Origin: Acephala macrosclerotiorum
Taxonomy: Eukaryota > Ascomycota > Leotiomycetes > Helotiales > Mollisiaceae
NCBI GenBank assembly: GCA_014904845.1
Contig: MU119330.1
Span: 62,001 to 126,000, forward strand
Direction of reading: 5' to 3'
Length of the DNA stretch: 64,000 bases
Under the pieces are notes generated by a model. It was not told the DNA's origin and made no database searches. It was given only the letters and a program-made list of their open reading frames with translations. The translations under genes and the position numbers were made by a program. Positions 32,958 through 44,317 of the stretch are shown piece after piece (position 1 is the first letter of the stretch; each line of letters opens with the position of its first letter).

Positions 32958-33840
32958 TTGGTCGCATCCCTAGCTGCAGCTTACTCCTTGAGTTCACACC
33001 AGGAACTTCGCATAAGAATAGTCTTGAATCCTCAATCCTGTTTCAAATTATCTCCCAGCCCGCAAATTTGGCAGCATGGAACCAAAAATCTCTCCAGCCA
33101 TGTCAGAACCAACCTCGAACCCAGTCCCTCTTTCCGCCCGCCGCGCGTAGGACCTCTTGACGGCCATTTTAACAATGTGCTCAACAACCTTCCTCCAAAT
33201 TTCAGGAAGCCATCACCATCATCCGCCCTCTTCCCCACCCTCCCTTGGGCTCCGACTCTGGAACCACGTACTCCCAGCCCCCGCACAATCGAACTCTACC
33301 TCTCCAGCTCCCGCCAAAGTCCCAGAAAGCTCTACATAGGCTCCCCTCCACCCATTCCAAGATACTGGGCAGCCACCTCAATCCATCCCACCATCCTTGC
33401 CCAAAATCACGAATCGAGAAACGCATACCATGATCTCGGGACTTCGTCGTTTTAGACTCGCGTTCGATAATACGCTCGATATCATTTTCTTTACACAATT
33501 TAAGACGACTCCTCTTCTGACACAAATATTTGTTTATCTTCTTTCTAACATTGCGGCTTACGCTAGGAATGATGAAGGAAGTATTAGGTTCGGAAATTAG
33601 CTTTTTTTCGACAGTATATGGGTCCGTTGGGTGTTGGCGCTTGTGGTGATTTGGAGGAATTGATTGTTGTGATTAATTTGGGCGTACGTGGGACGAGGTT
33701 TAAAGAGAGAATTTTTAGGTTGGGAAGTGAGGTGGAGGTGATGAGAGGTGGAATGATGCTGTTGTTCAGAATGGATTGTTGAAGAGGGTGGAGGGGGTGC
33801 TGGCGAGAGTGGAAAGAGAGAGGGGAGTAAGTTTGTGATG
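32958..33840 (+). pseudogene. Distant 2EXR relic, copy H
   Basis: Pieces of a 2EXR protein can be read in order across frames. They are ALFPTLPW (the F-x-x-LP start), TIELYLSSS (the PR-hydrophobic-V/I-E strand), PPPIPRYW and NHESRNAY (the shared N-x-E-S-R helix). After a frame change come FRLAFDNTLDIIFF (the P-x-hydrophobic-D-hydrophobic strand) and GDLEELIVVINLG. It is of a different subtype from copies A-G: it keeps the NHESR motif and lacks the LS-x-Y-T-Q start. At least two frame breaks and no clear start mark it as non-functional. Limits are approximate. Confidence 0.55.
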
Positions 33841-34534
33841 AAGCTTTGGAGGAATTTGAGAGCGGAGAAGATTCGTTTTGTGTTTGTGTTACGAGGAGGT
33901 GCTTGATGAGGTAGAGAGGAGATGCTGAACGGAGGGTGGAGAGTGAGGCTTTACTCATGTGCATAACCGAAGATGGTGGAAGGCAATCGATTGACTGACT
34001 TTCGAGATGAAGAGGGAGATGACGAGAAGTTTACTGCACACGCTAGGATCTCTCGCATCTATGTAGCTTCCGAGAGTGCAAAATTGAGAACAATGAAGTG
34101 ATGTGGTCTCGCCCAAAGGACTCGCAAAACTTAGCTACAGTTTCCTCCCCTTCCAATTTCTCCTTAGAAGCTTAGAATTTTAGTTATATATAAATGCTAG
34201 ACCCCTTCTCGCTCTAATATGTCATCTTGAAGAGCAATCAGTACGAAAGTGCAGAACAGAAATTGGAAGGAGCACTAGCCCTAGCAGTCGCATGTCAGGC
34301 TTGAGAAGCAGCGTTTTGGTAGTGTTTGTATTCATCAAATCATCCCTAGCATATACAAAATGATATCCATACAACAACATAAGTGCATATACACGTCCCA
34401 TATCCATCGTCTCTCGAAGATCATGAAAGATCTCCTCCCAAAAGGTATCAATGTAATATTCGGCCGTAAACTCCATTTCATAGTCATCCTCCCTATCCAC
34501 ACTCCTCTCTTCCTCCCCTCATATGTATTCCCGC
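33841..34534. other. Intergenic region, no supported gene
   Basis: Should include the 3' untranslated region of the minus-strand membrane protein gene. A 92-codon minus-strand frame at 34500-34222 is not supported by family or splice evidence. Confidence 0.5.
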
Positions 34535-35219
34535 TCATACGTAAGCATGTCGTCGTCCCGAGTGCGAGCTTCGGTGCGAACGATGGCTTCCAGACCTCCT
34601 GTGTCCATGTCTCGAAACATGCGTCTCGCGGACATAAGTCGTTTCTCGTCGTCTGCTATCCCTCTCTCCCGAATGGAAGAAAGCCAAAACACTCGTAATG
34701 AAGAAGAAAATACAGTTCATGATGCCGAACGCAAAACAAGCCTTGAGCATCGAACACTGCTTGTTCGCCGAGAAATGCAACCCATTAACCGTGACACTCC
34801 CCAATATGCTGGTCAATTGATATGAACTCCCAGCTGAAACATGTGTGCAATTTTGGCCAGAGATGCCGCGCAATTCGTAAACTCCAGCAATGAGAGCACC
34901 AACGAAGCATAAATCGACAAACGCGACGAACATGCTGTTGGATTTAGAGCGGTGGTAGGTGAATAGGGTTGCAATTGCCCAAGCGGCGCCGAGGACGGAG
35001 ACGATGAAGAGGACGAGGATGTAGTTCGGTGTAAGGGCATTGTTGGAGGCGTAGATATGGACGAAGTAGGCGAGCATGCCGAGTGTTGGGATCTGTTTGT
35101 TTTCTTGTCAGCACGAGTTCTGCGATGGAGAGGAGAGAGCGAGGAGGGAAGAGAGGGAAACTTACCAGAGTGATGATCTCCATGAATCGCCAGAAGGCGA
35201 AGAAGATTCCGAAAAGCAT
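34535..35219 (-). CDS. Four-helix (MARVEL-like) membrane protein
   Basis: Minus-strand exons 35219-35166 and 35092-34535 join in phase 0 over a 73-bp GT-AG intron, giving 203 residues. Four hydrophobic segments are visible: FGIFFAFWRFMEIITLIPTL with LGMLAYFVHIY, YILVLFIVSVLGAAWAIATL, FVAFVDLCFVGALIAGVYEL and ACFAFGIMNCIFFFITSVLA. A hydrophilic loop with Cys precedes the last helix, and a short tail of RHGHRRSGSHRSHRSS type follows. The topology and the conserved-looking first helix fit the MARVEL class of fungal membrane proteins, found at the plasma membrane or eisosomes. The domain assignment rests on topology, so it is tentative. Start chosen at the first ATG of the exon. Confidence 0.75.
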
Positions 35220-36320
35220 CTCGGCGGATTTATTGTGCTTGCGCAAAGGTTCTCTATTGTTGTTGAAGTGTTGATGAATGAGGCTCAGCTATGCGACAGC
35301 TCTCTCTCTTCGTATTTTCCAGCAATCTTCTGATCCGCAAGGCTGGCTGTCGTCACGGTATTTCTCTCAACGGATAAACGAAACAAACACCAGCTGGCGC
35401 AAGGACTCGTCGTTCCTTATATCGTCCAAGCACTGGTCCACACCGTCGCACAGTGCAGCAAAGTCTGTTATCGCGGTCGCAGGGGTCAATCTTGTTTTTG
35501 CGCTCAGAGGAAGATTCGAGGCTCTGTGCTCTCTCTGGAATGTTGGTTGGGGATGACGTCGATGTAGCGATTCCTGGTTCCTGGGATGTATCTTGGAAGG
35601 AGACGAGAGGATGAGATGCGATAGGGATGATGCGGATGATGGGGATGATGGGGATGATCAACGGGTGGAAGGGCAGAAGCAAGAAATAAGGAGAGGGAGC
35701 TGGAGAGAGATCTTACTCGTGTTTCGTAGACTTACCTGCAGCTCTTGAGGCGTTCGTTTTTATCAGTATGTGGGTGGGCAGAAAATGGAGGGGTTGGATG
35801 CAGGTGTGAGGCCTGGAAAGAAGGTGGTTGGGTGTAATTCTGGGTGGCGCGCAAGCCCTGCCGAGTACTCGGCTAGGCGTGCAGAATCGCAGATATGCAG
35901 AGTGACACAATCTAATCACCACGAAGACAGGGCAGGGAAGAGAGGAATTCTAGAAGAGAAGGAGAGATGTTGTGCTCGCAGCTTTTCCCGATACGATGTT
36001 ACGATGGGGAATTACTGACATCGTGTTATCGGCCAATCTGACTGAACCGTTTTCTTACAAGGCACGATCCGTCGGTAGAGCCCGAGCCCGAGCTGTCAGC
36101 TTCGCCTGGTATGGCAGCATCAATTCGAGCCACGAAGTGCATCATCAGGAAAGCTGCGATCGAGTAGTTGGAGTCGGCATGCTCTGCAACGATTTCAAAG
36201 CTGCAAAATAGAAATGGCTTTGGGACTGCCATCTGGAGCACTTCTTGGGTATACTCCCTCCTGGCTATGGCCTCTTGATGTTGGGTATCATTTCATTCTT
36301 TCTCTTCTCCATATCAGCTA
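35220..36320. other. Intergenic region, no supported gene
   Basis: Holds the promoter of the membrane protein gene and the DPH2 3' end. A GGGGATGATGGGGATGAT simple repeat lies near 35630-35660. No gene found. Confidence 0.55.
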
Positions 36321-38048
36321 TCACCTCCTCTCTCCGCCTTCACCCACAGTATAACCTCTAGCAACACCACTCCTACCCTCTTCGATCGTCTGCCAGGCAT
36401 CTACTTCATGAAAGTCACTACCCAAACCAGTCCATGTCCTCTGAGTCCGCAGATACTCAGCACCAGGACTCACTGCTCCGTTGACAGTCGCCAGGTCTCC
36501 CTTTGCTCTTCTCGTCAAGATGTTCGATGCTGCTGTTGTACCACCTTCGTTTCCAGCATTCGAGGTTGAAGCAGCAGGTATCGACGCCCTCATCGGTCTC
36601 GAATGCGACACATATCTCCCAGTTCTCAAATCAAACTCTGGCGGTTCAGACTCCTCCTCCGAATCCTCCTCAACGTCAACATGTTTCCCCTTCTCCTCTC
36701 GCCTAACCTCTTCTTTTGTATCCGGCTCCTCCTCCTTCCTCCCCACGTCACCGCTATCCACAAGCTCCTCCACACCCCCAAAATCTCCCCTCCAAGTCCC
36801 ATCCCAAACCCTCCTCCCATCCCCCACCAACACTAACCCCAACTCAAACGGCGTGATAACCGGCCTAAAAAACTCCCCATTATTCTCCACCAAACTACTC
36901 TCCCAACACCCGACTACCACCCACCCCCCTATCTCGCTAAAGTTCGCTATTTTGGCTGCGTTGATTTTTCCAACAACGAAGGTGTAGGATTTCTTGCCCG
37001 CCGAGGAGATTAGGGCGCGGAGAGAAGTGGCGGTCGTGAGGTAGTTCTTTACGGAGAGGGTGTTAATTAGGATTCCAAAGACGGGGCAGGTGGAGAGGGA
37101 GGTTAGGAGGGCGTAGCGGCGGCGGAGGGCCATCGTGGTGTTGGTTGTTATTGCTTTTTTGGGAGTAGTGGTTGTGGAAGAGGGAGTGGTGGGGTAGATG
37201 AACATTTCTTTAACTCGGCTGGAGAGAGTGAGGAGCAGGGCTGTTGGAGGGTCGGAGATGTGGAATAGGGAGTATTGTTTGAGGTCTATTCCTTCTTCGA
37301 CTTTTCGATTCGGTATCGTGGACGAGGGGTCGTGGATTACTTCTGGGACGAGGAGGTTTTCGTAGCCTTTCGAGGTCAGAGCGGAGAGGAGGGAGGGAAT
37401 GTGGTTGTTGTATGTGATGTCTGCCATCAACACCACTTTCTCGTCCTTTGCAGGGAAAGTAGCTTCGAATGTTTGGACAGCATCTTCAATCGAGAGAAGA
37501 TGGGTGGTAAAGACGTATATCACCGGTAATCGAGCTGTGGGAGACAAGCAGGACCGCCCATAATGTACCACCACATCTGCGTTGACGTGCTCGGCGGCGA
37601 TTTCGTCCACGCAGCAGGAACCGTACGATGTATCTGCCAGGATATATAACCTCACTCTCTCTGGCGTCTGTCCATTCGCTTCATTCTCCTTTACATGTGT
37701 GGTTCCTTGCTCGCTATTGACTCGAAGCCCGTTAAAACTCGTCTCCAAACTCACAGATTCGTCCTTCTCGTTGCTCACAGCAGGTAACTTCCCCACTTCC
37801 TTCTCCAAAGCCTGCGATATCCTCGGCGCATCTTTCAGCATGCCATCTGGAAACTGCAGCGCGACTCTCCTGTATCCTCCATCTCGAATCTCCCGCGCGG
37901 TCCGTTCAAGCTCATAAATGTTCCATAGTTCTTCGTCGCTCAGCCGAGGCGAGGTCTGGGTGGTAGAAGGAGCTGTCGGATCCTCGAAGATGTGTGTTTC
38001 GGGGGTGGAAAGGACTGGAGGAGCTGTTAGCTGAATAGAGTCGGTCAT
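36321..38048 (-). CDS. DPH2: Diphthamide biosynthesis protein 2
   Basis: An intron-free 575-residue gene. DPH2 pairs with DPH1 to form the [4Fe-4S] enzyme that moves a 3-amino-3-carboxypropyl group from S-adenosylmethionine to a histidine of translation factor eEF2, the first step of diphthamide synthesis in the cytosol. The three-domain fold is recognisable: RRVALQFPDGMLKDAPRISQ near 60-79, YGSCCVDEIAAEH at 142-154 and VVHYGRSCLSP at 160-170. CPVFGILINTLSVKNYL (Cys321) and GGWVVVGCWESSLV (Cys381) follow, then FRPVITPFELGLVL. Cysteines are thus present in all three modules where the family has cluster-related positions. An acidic insert (EEDSEEESEPPEFDLRTGRY) precedes the tail, as in other fungal DPH2. 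Length is normal. Confidence 0.93.
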   Translation of the reverse strand: MTDSIQLTAPPVLSTPETHIFEDPTAPSTTQTSPRLSDEELWNIYELERTAREIRDGGYRRVALQFPDGMLKDAPRISQALEKEVGKLPAVSNEKDESVSLETSFNGLRVNSEQGTTHVKENEANGQTPERVRLYILADTSYGSCCVDEIAAEHVNADVVVHYGRSCLSPTARLPVIYVFTTHLLSIEDAVQTFEATFPAKDEKVVLMADITYNNHIPSLLSALTSKGYENLLVPEVIHDPSSTIPNRKVEEGIDLKQYSLFHISDPPTALLLTLSSRVKEMFIYPTTPSSTTTTPKKAITTNTTMALRRRYALLTSLSTCPVFGILINTLSVKNYLTTATSLRALISSAGKKSYTFVVGKINAAKIANFSEIGGWVVVGCWESSLVENNGEFFRPVITPFELGLVLVGDGRRVWDGTWRGDFGGVEELVDSGDVGRKEEEPDTKEEVRREEKGKHVDVEEDSEEESEPPEFDLRTGRYVSHSRPMRASIPAASTSNAGNEGGTTAASNILTRRAKGDLATVNGAVSPGAEYLRTQRTWTGLGSDFHEVDAWQTIEEGRSGVARGYTVGEGGERR

Positions 38049-40621
38049 GATGTTTGCTTGAAAATATTTGGAGGGGCTTGGCGGGGTAAACTTTTTGTAC
38101 GGTTGGTTGGAGGGACTTGGTGTGCAGTTTGCTTGGGATTTCGGACGACATGCTTCACTCGATTCAGGATGTACACCAATCCTCGTCCGAAGTATGCCAT
38201 CTGAAGAATCACATCAACCATGACCTATCTACCTTTACTCCTTTAACGCTGTCAAGATGCAATAGTCTCTTTTGCATGTTGATGCAGTCAATCATCCTCG
38301 ACAGCGGATCACAACACAGCGACAATACTTGCAGACTGCACTTGCTCAGCCAGCAAACCATATCATATCACAGATCTTACTTGACAAGTGATTCTGTAGT
38401 GTGATATTGTCCTTAATTCTTCCCATCAGGGACTTAGAGGAGGTACTGCAAAGGTTTTGATACCACCAGCAAGTATGCCAAACCCTCCCTTCAAGTCCAG
38501 TATTTCCTATAATCTGACCTAAAAGCTCTTCCTAACTCTAAGCAAAAACATCAGAACATTCTATCCTTCTCTTCCTTCGCATTCCCGAGTCACATCTCCA
38601 CTCACCTAGAAAGGGCGTCCCTCCAGCTTCTTCCTAGAGAAATTTAACAAGTTGGTGAATTGCATGGACTCAACCCTGTTCAAAGGAAAAGGCCCGATGT
38701 CCGTCCTAACAATTTGAGAAGTTGTCCAGAAGAAGTCGTATCTGATAAGTAGTGATCAAGGGTAAGGATGCAGAGCAAGCCGCTGAGAATTGTCTTGGTT
38801 TGCATAGTGACTGGGTCATTGATACCCTCTCCGAGGGTCGGAGACTTAGCATAGACTTCAAGGTGCATAACTCAATCGGGCCTCTTCTACTTCGATCCAT
38901 TCCCAAACACCATATGGTGTGAGAGCGACAAGCTAACCTTGGGGAGAAGATGTAGCCAGCTTTCTCGGCAATGAAGAGGCGAAAGAAACGACATCATAAC
39001 GACCGCAAGGCTGGCGGTAAAGTTGATGTTGAGTTACCGTTTTGACATTTGATGATTCACTTAAAAAAAAAAAAGACACGAGAGCTACCGTAAGGCTACA
39101 CGTAAAGTTGATGTTGAGTGGCCGCTTGGACATGGGGGAAAGATAAACGACTCGCACTTATGGCTACCACCTTGCAATCTTCACGCTTCACAAACTTTAG
39201 ATCTAGTCTCCTGACCACTTTGCAAGTTTTTGAAAGATCTTTAATCGTCCCTCGCTAGAGCCCCTTTCGTTCTCCAAAGCACTCTCGTTCACACGCTCAA
39301 TCCCGTCCACCTTGACGCTGGACATGCAAGCATCCCAGCATACTACGATAATCTCACGATGATTTACTTTGCGAGCTAAGAGAACCTGGTCTTCGAGTAT
39401 GGCGAGCACGTACTGAGGACCGAGGAGTCTTTGAACCTTGCTGAACCCCCTCTCCAGTCTGAACAACAACAATCGACTTTTCCTGAGACCCCCGCCGCCC
39501 CAGCCAGCAATCGATGATAGACGCAGATCAACGAAGACAACAACGAGCCTCAATCTGCGTGTTTGCTTGAGAGATCTTCCAGACGACGAATCTCGAACAT
39601 GAAGCTGGCATGGTGTTACTGGTACAGGCCATGTAAGGAACATATTTCTCGCCATGAGTATGCTACACCGGGACCATTTGCGTGCTCCAGACCGCAATCA
39701 GACTCTTTCTTTGGCACAGTTGCGGGACTAAAGAACAGCTTCTGAATGCAGTCTGTTCAGTCGCCTTCTTGGAGCTCTACCCACGAGTGAGAGACATCCT
39801 TCTCATCTGCTTTGGCTGTTCTTGCTTGCAACGCCGTCAACGACTCCGCATTCCTGTTTGCTTTCAAGACACGACGTCCACAGTAAAGGAATCTTCCAAC
39901 AAGCAACTGAGCGATCAATCTCCAAACAACTTCAGCAGTCCAATGATATTCACTCAACGCGCGAAAGGGGATGGCAAGGGAAGGGAGGGGTGAACTACCC
40001 ATCAACTAGAAACAAAGGTCAGTCTTCACATGCCACGATTCACGAAACAACAAGGGCCTGATTCTAACATTTGATTAGGTGGTATCCTACACTGCATCAG
40101 GACCATAGAGACCGATCACTTAAGACCATCTCCCATCCAGATACAAACATAACTGCCTTTCGACAGCGCATCCGAGCTATTGGAAACCGATCAACAAAGA
40201 CCATCTCCGTCCGCCAGATACATACATAATGCGAGCGCTCTCTAGATCTCAAGATCATAGAGACCATCATCAAAGACGACGAACCCCTATCAAGCATCTC
40301 ATCTCATCATAACCATCATAAACCACCATATTCGTATCGTATTATCAAGCCCGAACATACCACAAGTCATCCACCCAATGACATGCGATCATCGAAACCC
40401 GCCCAAAAACCCGTTGAGACCCATGATTTTTATTTTTTCTGTCTACCAGTCGGCAGCAGAAGAGAGAGAAAGAGAGACATTAACACATTAACTTCTATTC
40501 TAAACGTTTTTTCCAACAAGAACGACAAGGGGTATTTTCCAGTTTCGCATGCAGACAACCGACCAAGTTTCAGAGGCAAATACAAACTTGTTGTGGTGTA
40601 TGTGAGGTGTGAAGAGGACGA
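38049..40621. other. Long intergenic region, no firm gene
   Basis: A 164-codon minus-strand frame at 39697-39203 has protein-like composition in its second half (LLGPQYVLAILEDQVLLARK) but starts poorly and matches nothing I know. Direct repeats occur at 39002-39133. The right end should carry the 3' end of the DUF8004-like gene. Confidence 0.4.
39002..39133. repeat. Two 47-bp imperfect direct repeats around a poly-A run
   Basis: Copies at 39002-39048 and 39087-39133 share 38 of 47 bases, with GTAAAGTTGATGTTGAGT identical in both. Between them is a run of twelve A. Origin unknown. Confidence 0.75.
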
Positions 40622-43600
40622 TTATGGAAGATCAGCCGTAGGGTTATCCCAGTCGTTGAACTTCAGAGGGGAAGCTGGACGTGGGAACTTCTGTGATGGT
40701 CGCGGGTTCTTCTCGAAGTTTTCGCGTCGGCGTGCGGTTTGAGGAGATTCGTAGTGATACTGTTGGACTCTAGGTGGTGTGCCGGTGCGCTCTCCTACGA
40801 AAAGTGGTTGTGGGGGGAGGAAAGCACCTTCGAGGGGGGAGGGAGGAATGAATGCGCGTTCAAGGGCATTCATTCGTTCAACACGACGAGGAGGCGTGGC
40901 CATTCGTTGTTGCTGTTGGAAAGCAGGTTGGGGGACCTCGTAAGAGTAGTTGTAATTGTCGGGAGACTGTGCTCGTGGCTCTCGACGTGGGGGCGTGGCT
41001 AGACGTTGGTTCTGCGCGAATGCAGGCTGTGGCTGGCGGTACACAAGGTCTTCATAAGACTGCAGATGCTGAAGCGTACCACGCTGGTACCCAGGCTGCG
41101 GGAGATCATACTCATGCTCCTGAAGAGATTGCGGGGGCTGCTGCCACTGTGGGGTTGCTGTACGAGACTGTTGATATTGGCTATGAGGAGTTGCAGTCCG
41201 TGAATTCGCATACTCTGAGGGAATGTGTTGACGAACGTACTCCGGGGTCTCCTGCTCCAGGCGTTGGCACTCGGGAGTCGCCATCCGCTCTTGTTGTAGG
41301 AACTGGGGCTGAGGTGGCTGCTGTTGGAAAGCTTTTTGGGCTTCTTGAAGCTGAGCCTGTCGTTCGAGCTCCTTCTTGCGGCGACTCTTGGGAACGGGAA
41401 ATATAACAGGTGGCTTCTCTGCTTTAGTAGCTTGACCATATCCAGCCACATCGCCAGGGCTAGATGGCTCTTCGTCATAATTATCGTCTGGGCTTTGGAG
41501 GTAGTCCTCGACTTGTTGATCATGCTCGTAACTTCGGACGTCCTGATGTTGCCGCTGTGGCATAGCCAGTGGATCGGGAAGTGGCTTCTGCAAGTACAAC
41601 TCAGTCATGGCAGGAGGCTGCTCATGCTTATTGGCCTTCTTTAGTTGCAAGTTTGATCGACTGCCATTAGCGTTTGGATTAGGGAACTCAGAGTAAATTT
41701 CCTGTTGGCGACTATCGGCGCGCGATTGCAGATCTGGGCGACCTCCATTAGCAGTCCGAGTAGGAAAGTCTGAGTACGACACCTGTTCTCGGACTTGGAT
41801 GGGGGGATTTGGAGGAGGGCGGGTTGGCGGTTCAATAATACGAAGTTGCTTCTGAGAGTATCCGTAGCCAGAGTTGGAGTTGTTGGTAAGGGTTGGCGAT
41901 CCCACCATCTCTGGCTGCCACATATCCTCTTCGTTGGAGGCCGCTACCGAAGGTGGAGTTGAGAATTTATCTGGATACGGCTGCTCGCTGTAGCGTGGCC
42001 AAACAACCCTTCCAGACGGAGTACCTTCTCTGGCGGGCCAGCTCTGAGACGCAGTGTAACAGTGACTTGTCATCCGGTCGGCTTCTGGATAGCTAGAAGT
42101 ACCCCAGGGTGGGCACCCCTCCAGTTTAGGATTGAGGAAGTACTTGACTTTGTCTTGGCCTTCCCAAACCAGGTTTGGGGTGTCATTGGAGATCGAGGCA
42201 AGCACTTGAAGCACGCCGTAGATTAAAATCCAGCGGCCACGGCGGACGATATGTGGATCTACTTCTCCGATCTTATCGTTTTGCTCAAATGCCTCGAAGG
42301 CATCGACGAGCGCGCTTCCTGTGTACTGGTCCTTCAAGACCAAGAGATTCGTGGCCGCAGAGTACACCATACGGAATTCGTTCTCCTTCAGGGGATCAAC
42401 CGTCTTCTCCGTTGAAGAATTATCAAGGGCTGCCTGCTTCTCCTCCTTAGCTTTGTTCTTCTTCTTGAAGATGTTAAGCATTTTGTCAGTCTTCGGTTGC
42501 TTCTCGGTCGACTCTGAGGTGTCGGGTCGTCCTGTAGTCACAGGAATCGATTCTGGCAAGACGGGAAATGGATACGGAATGGGAGGGTAGCCGTTACTCC
42601 TGTCAAAATTCTTCAGGATTTGCGTCATGCGGACTCCGTCGGCATCCGGGTCGAAGTTTGGATCGTTGGCACGAACGATTCGTACCATGTTTCCGATATA
42701 GGTAGCGAGATGGGTCTCCTGTACGTGGAAGAAAACCGAGCGATCGACATAGTAGTCGTAGAGAGCGTTGAAGTCTGTTTGGAGTTCGCAGACTTGGCTT
42801 CTGGTGAGCCATGTCTTGCTTCCATGATCAGGCTTAGTTGGCCATGAACCGAACTTGGCTGCATAGTATTGGCGAAAGAAGTCCTTTGTTCTCATGAACG
42901 CGTCTCGGGCGCTGGGTGAGTCTCCCTCGGAAAAGATCCACATGTCTTCAAAAGAAAATTCGCCGAGGCGCTTCTCGGCCTGTTGAATCCGATGCTGGAG
43001 ATCTAAGTTGTACCGCTGCAGAAGGGCTTTGGTAGCAGGCTTGATAAATCTGAACTCCGGCACGATGTGCAGATAGTTGTACATCCCCACACAATGTACA
43101 AAACCCTCGAGATACCCGTTCTCCCAGCGCACGTCTTCTTCCTCCGCAAAGGCAAGGATAGAGGCAGCTTTGCTTAAGTCGTATCGTGGATCGAGGAACT
43201 TGGTTTCGATGCCATAGTCGATGATCAATTTATTGCCCGGCTCTGGCTCTCCAAAAAAGTCGCACAATCTCTTTTGCAACATATGAAGAGCTTCATATGT
43301 TGTATAGCCAATCAGAGAGCCCTTGTACAGCAACGAGAGGGCATTTCTGGTCCCCAAGTTGAAAGCTTCGATTTCTGCTTCTGTCGTGCAGTCGTCAGGA
43401 GGCAGACAAATGTAAGACTGAATTACCACTTTCGAATCTTTTTCTGCTCCGGGATAGTTTGCGGGAGTATGAAAATATCCTGCATCATTTGCCGGTGGCA
43501 GCAACATACTATCGCGATTGCGCCTAAAATCGTCAAGAAGAGAGATCAAAACTATTGAACCGCTGGCCCTCAACACCTTTTCGTGAAGTCTAAAACTTGG

Positions 43601-44317
43601 GCGTCCGATCGGCTTCTTCTTTGACATATTTTCGCACTCTAGAAAGATGAGAATATCGCCGTCTTGCTTCCACATCTCTTCGTCAAATGCGGATTTATCC
43701 CATGGCAGACCATTCTTCAATCCTGGAATCCATCGTTGGAGGTGTGAACCACTAATTGGTGGCAAGGGGTAGTTCGGGGGTTCAGACTTGGGCTCGCTTC
43801 TGAGGGATCCGGGCTTAATCTCTACACTGTCGAGTTCAGCAACCTCTTTTCGGACTCTGAAAGGATGGGGTTTAAAGAGCTGTGAATCTTTAGCTTTTTT
43901 CTTTCCAGTAAAAATACCACCGAGGGTGTGGCGAATTTGGTCGCTCTGGGTATCTAAGGCTATACGGAGGGCAGATTTCTCGATGTTGCTTTCTATGCTG
44001 GATATATCGGGCCTTCTTACCCGGTTGAAAAAGTTGTCCTCTGAACCGACAGAACGAGCTCTAGGTCTGTAGTTCGACGGGCTTACACCAACCATGCTCG
44101 CGGGCATGTAGGCAGTTGGTCTCCTTGGGTGGTGTCGGACCTCGCCCGGGTCTCTTACGGTTTGCGTCATAATATCCTCTATATGGTTCTGTCTCTTCTG
44201 AAGCTCTGTCATGAACGGCTCTTCCTCTATAAAGCGTCCCTCCGCAACCTTCTTTTTGACATCGCTGATAGCAGCGTCTCTTGTGCCAGTCCGGACACGG
44301 GCTGATCGTCCAGACAT
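40622..44317 (-). CDS. Large DUF8004-like protein with glutamine/proline-rich tail
   Basis: A single minus-strand frame codes for 1,231 residues from the ATG at 44317 (MSGRSARVRTGTRDAAISDV); two codons upstream another ATG gives MKMSG. The first 600 residues form a conserved-looking region with WIPGLKNGLPWDKSAFDEEM, ILIFLECENMSKK, PSFRLHEKVLRASGSIVLIS and FNLGTRNALSLLYKGSLIGY. A further globular part lies near 690-790 (RMVYSAATNLLVLKDQYTGS, GRWILIYGVLQVLASI). The rest is Q/P/Y-rich and probably disordered. I associate the N-terminal half with the fungal DUF8004 family from memory; no function is known. A 5' untranslated intron is likely, with a GTATGC donor near 44570 and a TGTAG acceptor near 44395. 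Confidence 0.8.
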   Translation of the reverse strand: MSGRSARVRTGTRDAAISDVKKKVAEGRFIEEEPFMTELQKRQNHIEDIMTQTVRDPGEVRHHPRRPTAYMPASMVGVSPSNYRPRARSVGSEDNFFNRVRRPDISSIESNIEKSALRIALDTQSDQIRHTLGGIFTGKKKAKDSQLFKPHPFRVRKEVAELDSVEIKPGSLRSEPKSEPPNYPLPPISGSHLQRWIPGLKNGLPWDKSAFDEEMWKQDGDILIFLECENMSKKKPIGRPSFRLHEKVLRASGSIVLISLLDDFRRNRDSMLLPPANDAGYFHTPANYPGAEKDSKVVIQSYICLPPDDCTTEAEIEAFNLGTRNALSLLYKGSLIGYTTYEALHMLQKRLCDFFGEPEPGNKLIIDYGIETKFLDPRYDLSKAASILAFAEEEDVRWENGYLEGFVHCVGMYNYLHIVPEFRFIKPATKALLQRYNLDLQHRIQQAEKRLGEFSFEDMWIFSEGDSPSARDAFMRTKDFFRQYYAAKFGSWPTKPDHGSKTWLTRSQVCELQTDFNALYDYYVDRSVFFHVQETHLATYIGNMVRIVRANDPNFDPDADGVRMTQILKNFDRSNGYPPIPYPFPVLPESIPVTTGRPDTSESTEKQPKTDKMLNIFKKKNKAKEEKQAALDNSSTEKTVDPLKENEFRMVYSAATNLLVLKDQYTGSALVDAFEAFEQNDKIGEVDPHIVRRGRWILIYGVLQVLASISNDTPNLVWEGQDKVKYFLNPKLEGCPPWGTSSYPEADRMTSHCYTASQSWPAREGTPSGRVVWPRYSEQPYPDKFSTPPSVAASNEEDMWQPEMVGSPTLTNNSNSGYGYSQKQLRIIEPPTRPPPNPPIQVREQVSYSDFPTRTANGGRPDLQSRADSRQQEIYSEFPNPNANGSRSNLQLKKANKHEQPPAMTELYLQKPLPDPLAMPQRQHQDVRSYEHDQQVEDYLQSPDDNYDEEPSSPGDVAGYGQATKAEKPPVIFPVPKSRRKKELERQAQLQEAQKAFQQQPPQPQFLQQERMATPECQRLEQETPEYVRQHIPSEYANSRTATPHSQYQQSRTATPQWQQPPQSLQEHEYDLPQPGYQRGTLQHLQSYEDLVYRQPQPAFAQNQRLATPPRREPRAQSPDNYNYSYEVPQPAFQQQQRMATPPRRVERMNALERAFIPPSPLEGAFLPPQPLFVGERTGTPPRVQQYHYESPQTARRRENFEKNPRPSQKFPRPASPLKFNDWDNPTADLP

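Noticed and set aside
33584..33964. 126-codon minus-strand frame
   Set aside because: Opposite strand of the 2EXR relic H; low-complexity Ser/Pro composition and no start support.
36481..36987. 168-codon plus-strand frame
   Set aside because: Antisense to DPH2, whose identity is certain.
39203..39697. 164-codon minus-strand frame with partly protein-like composition
   Set aside because: Poor start, no domain and no splice partner; mentioned only within the intergenic entry.
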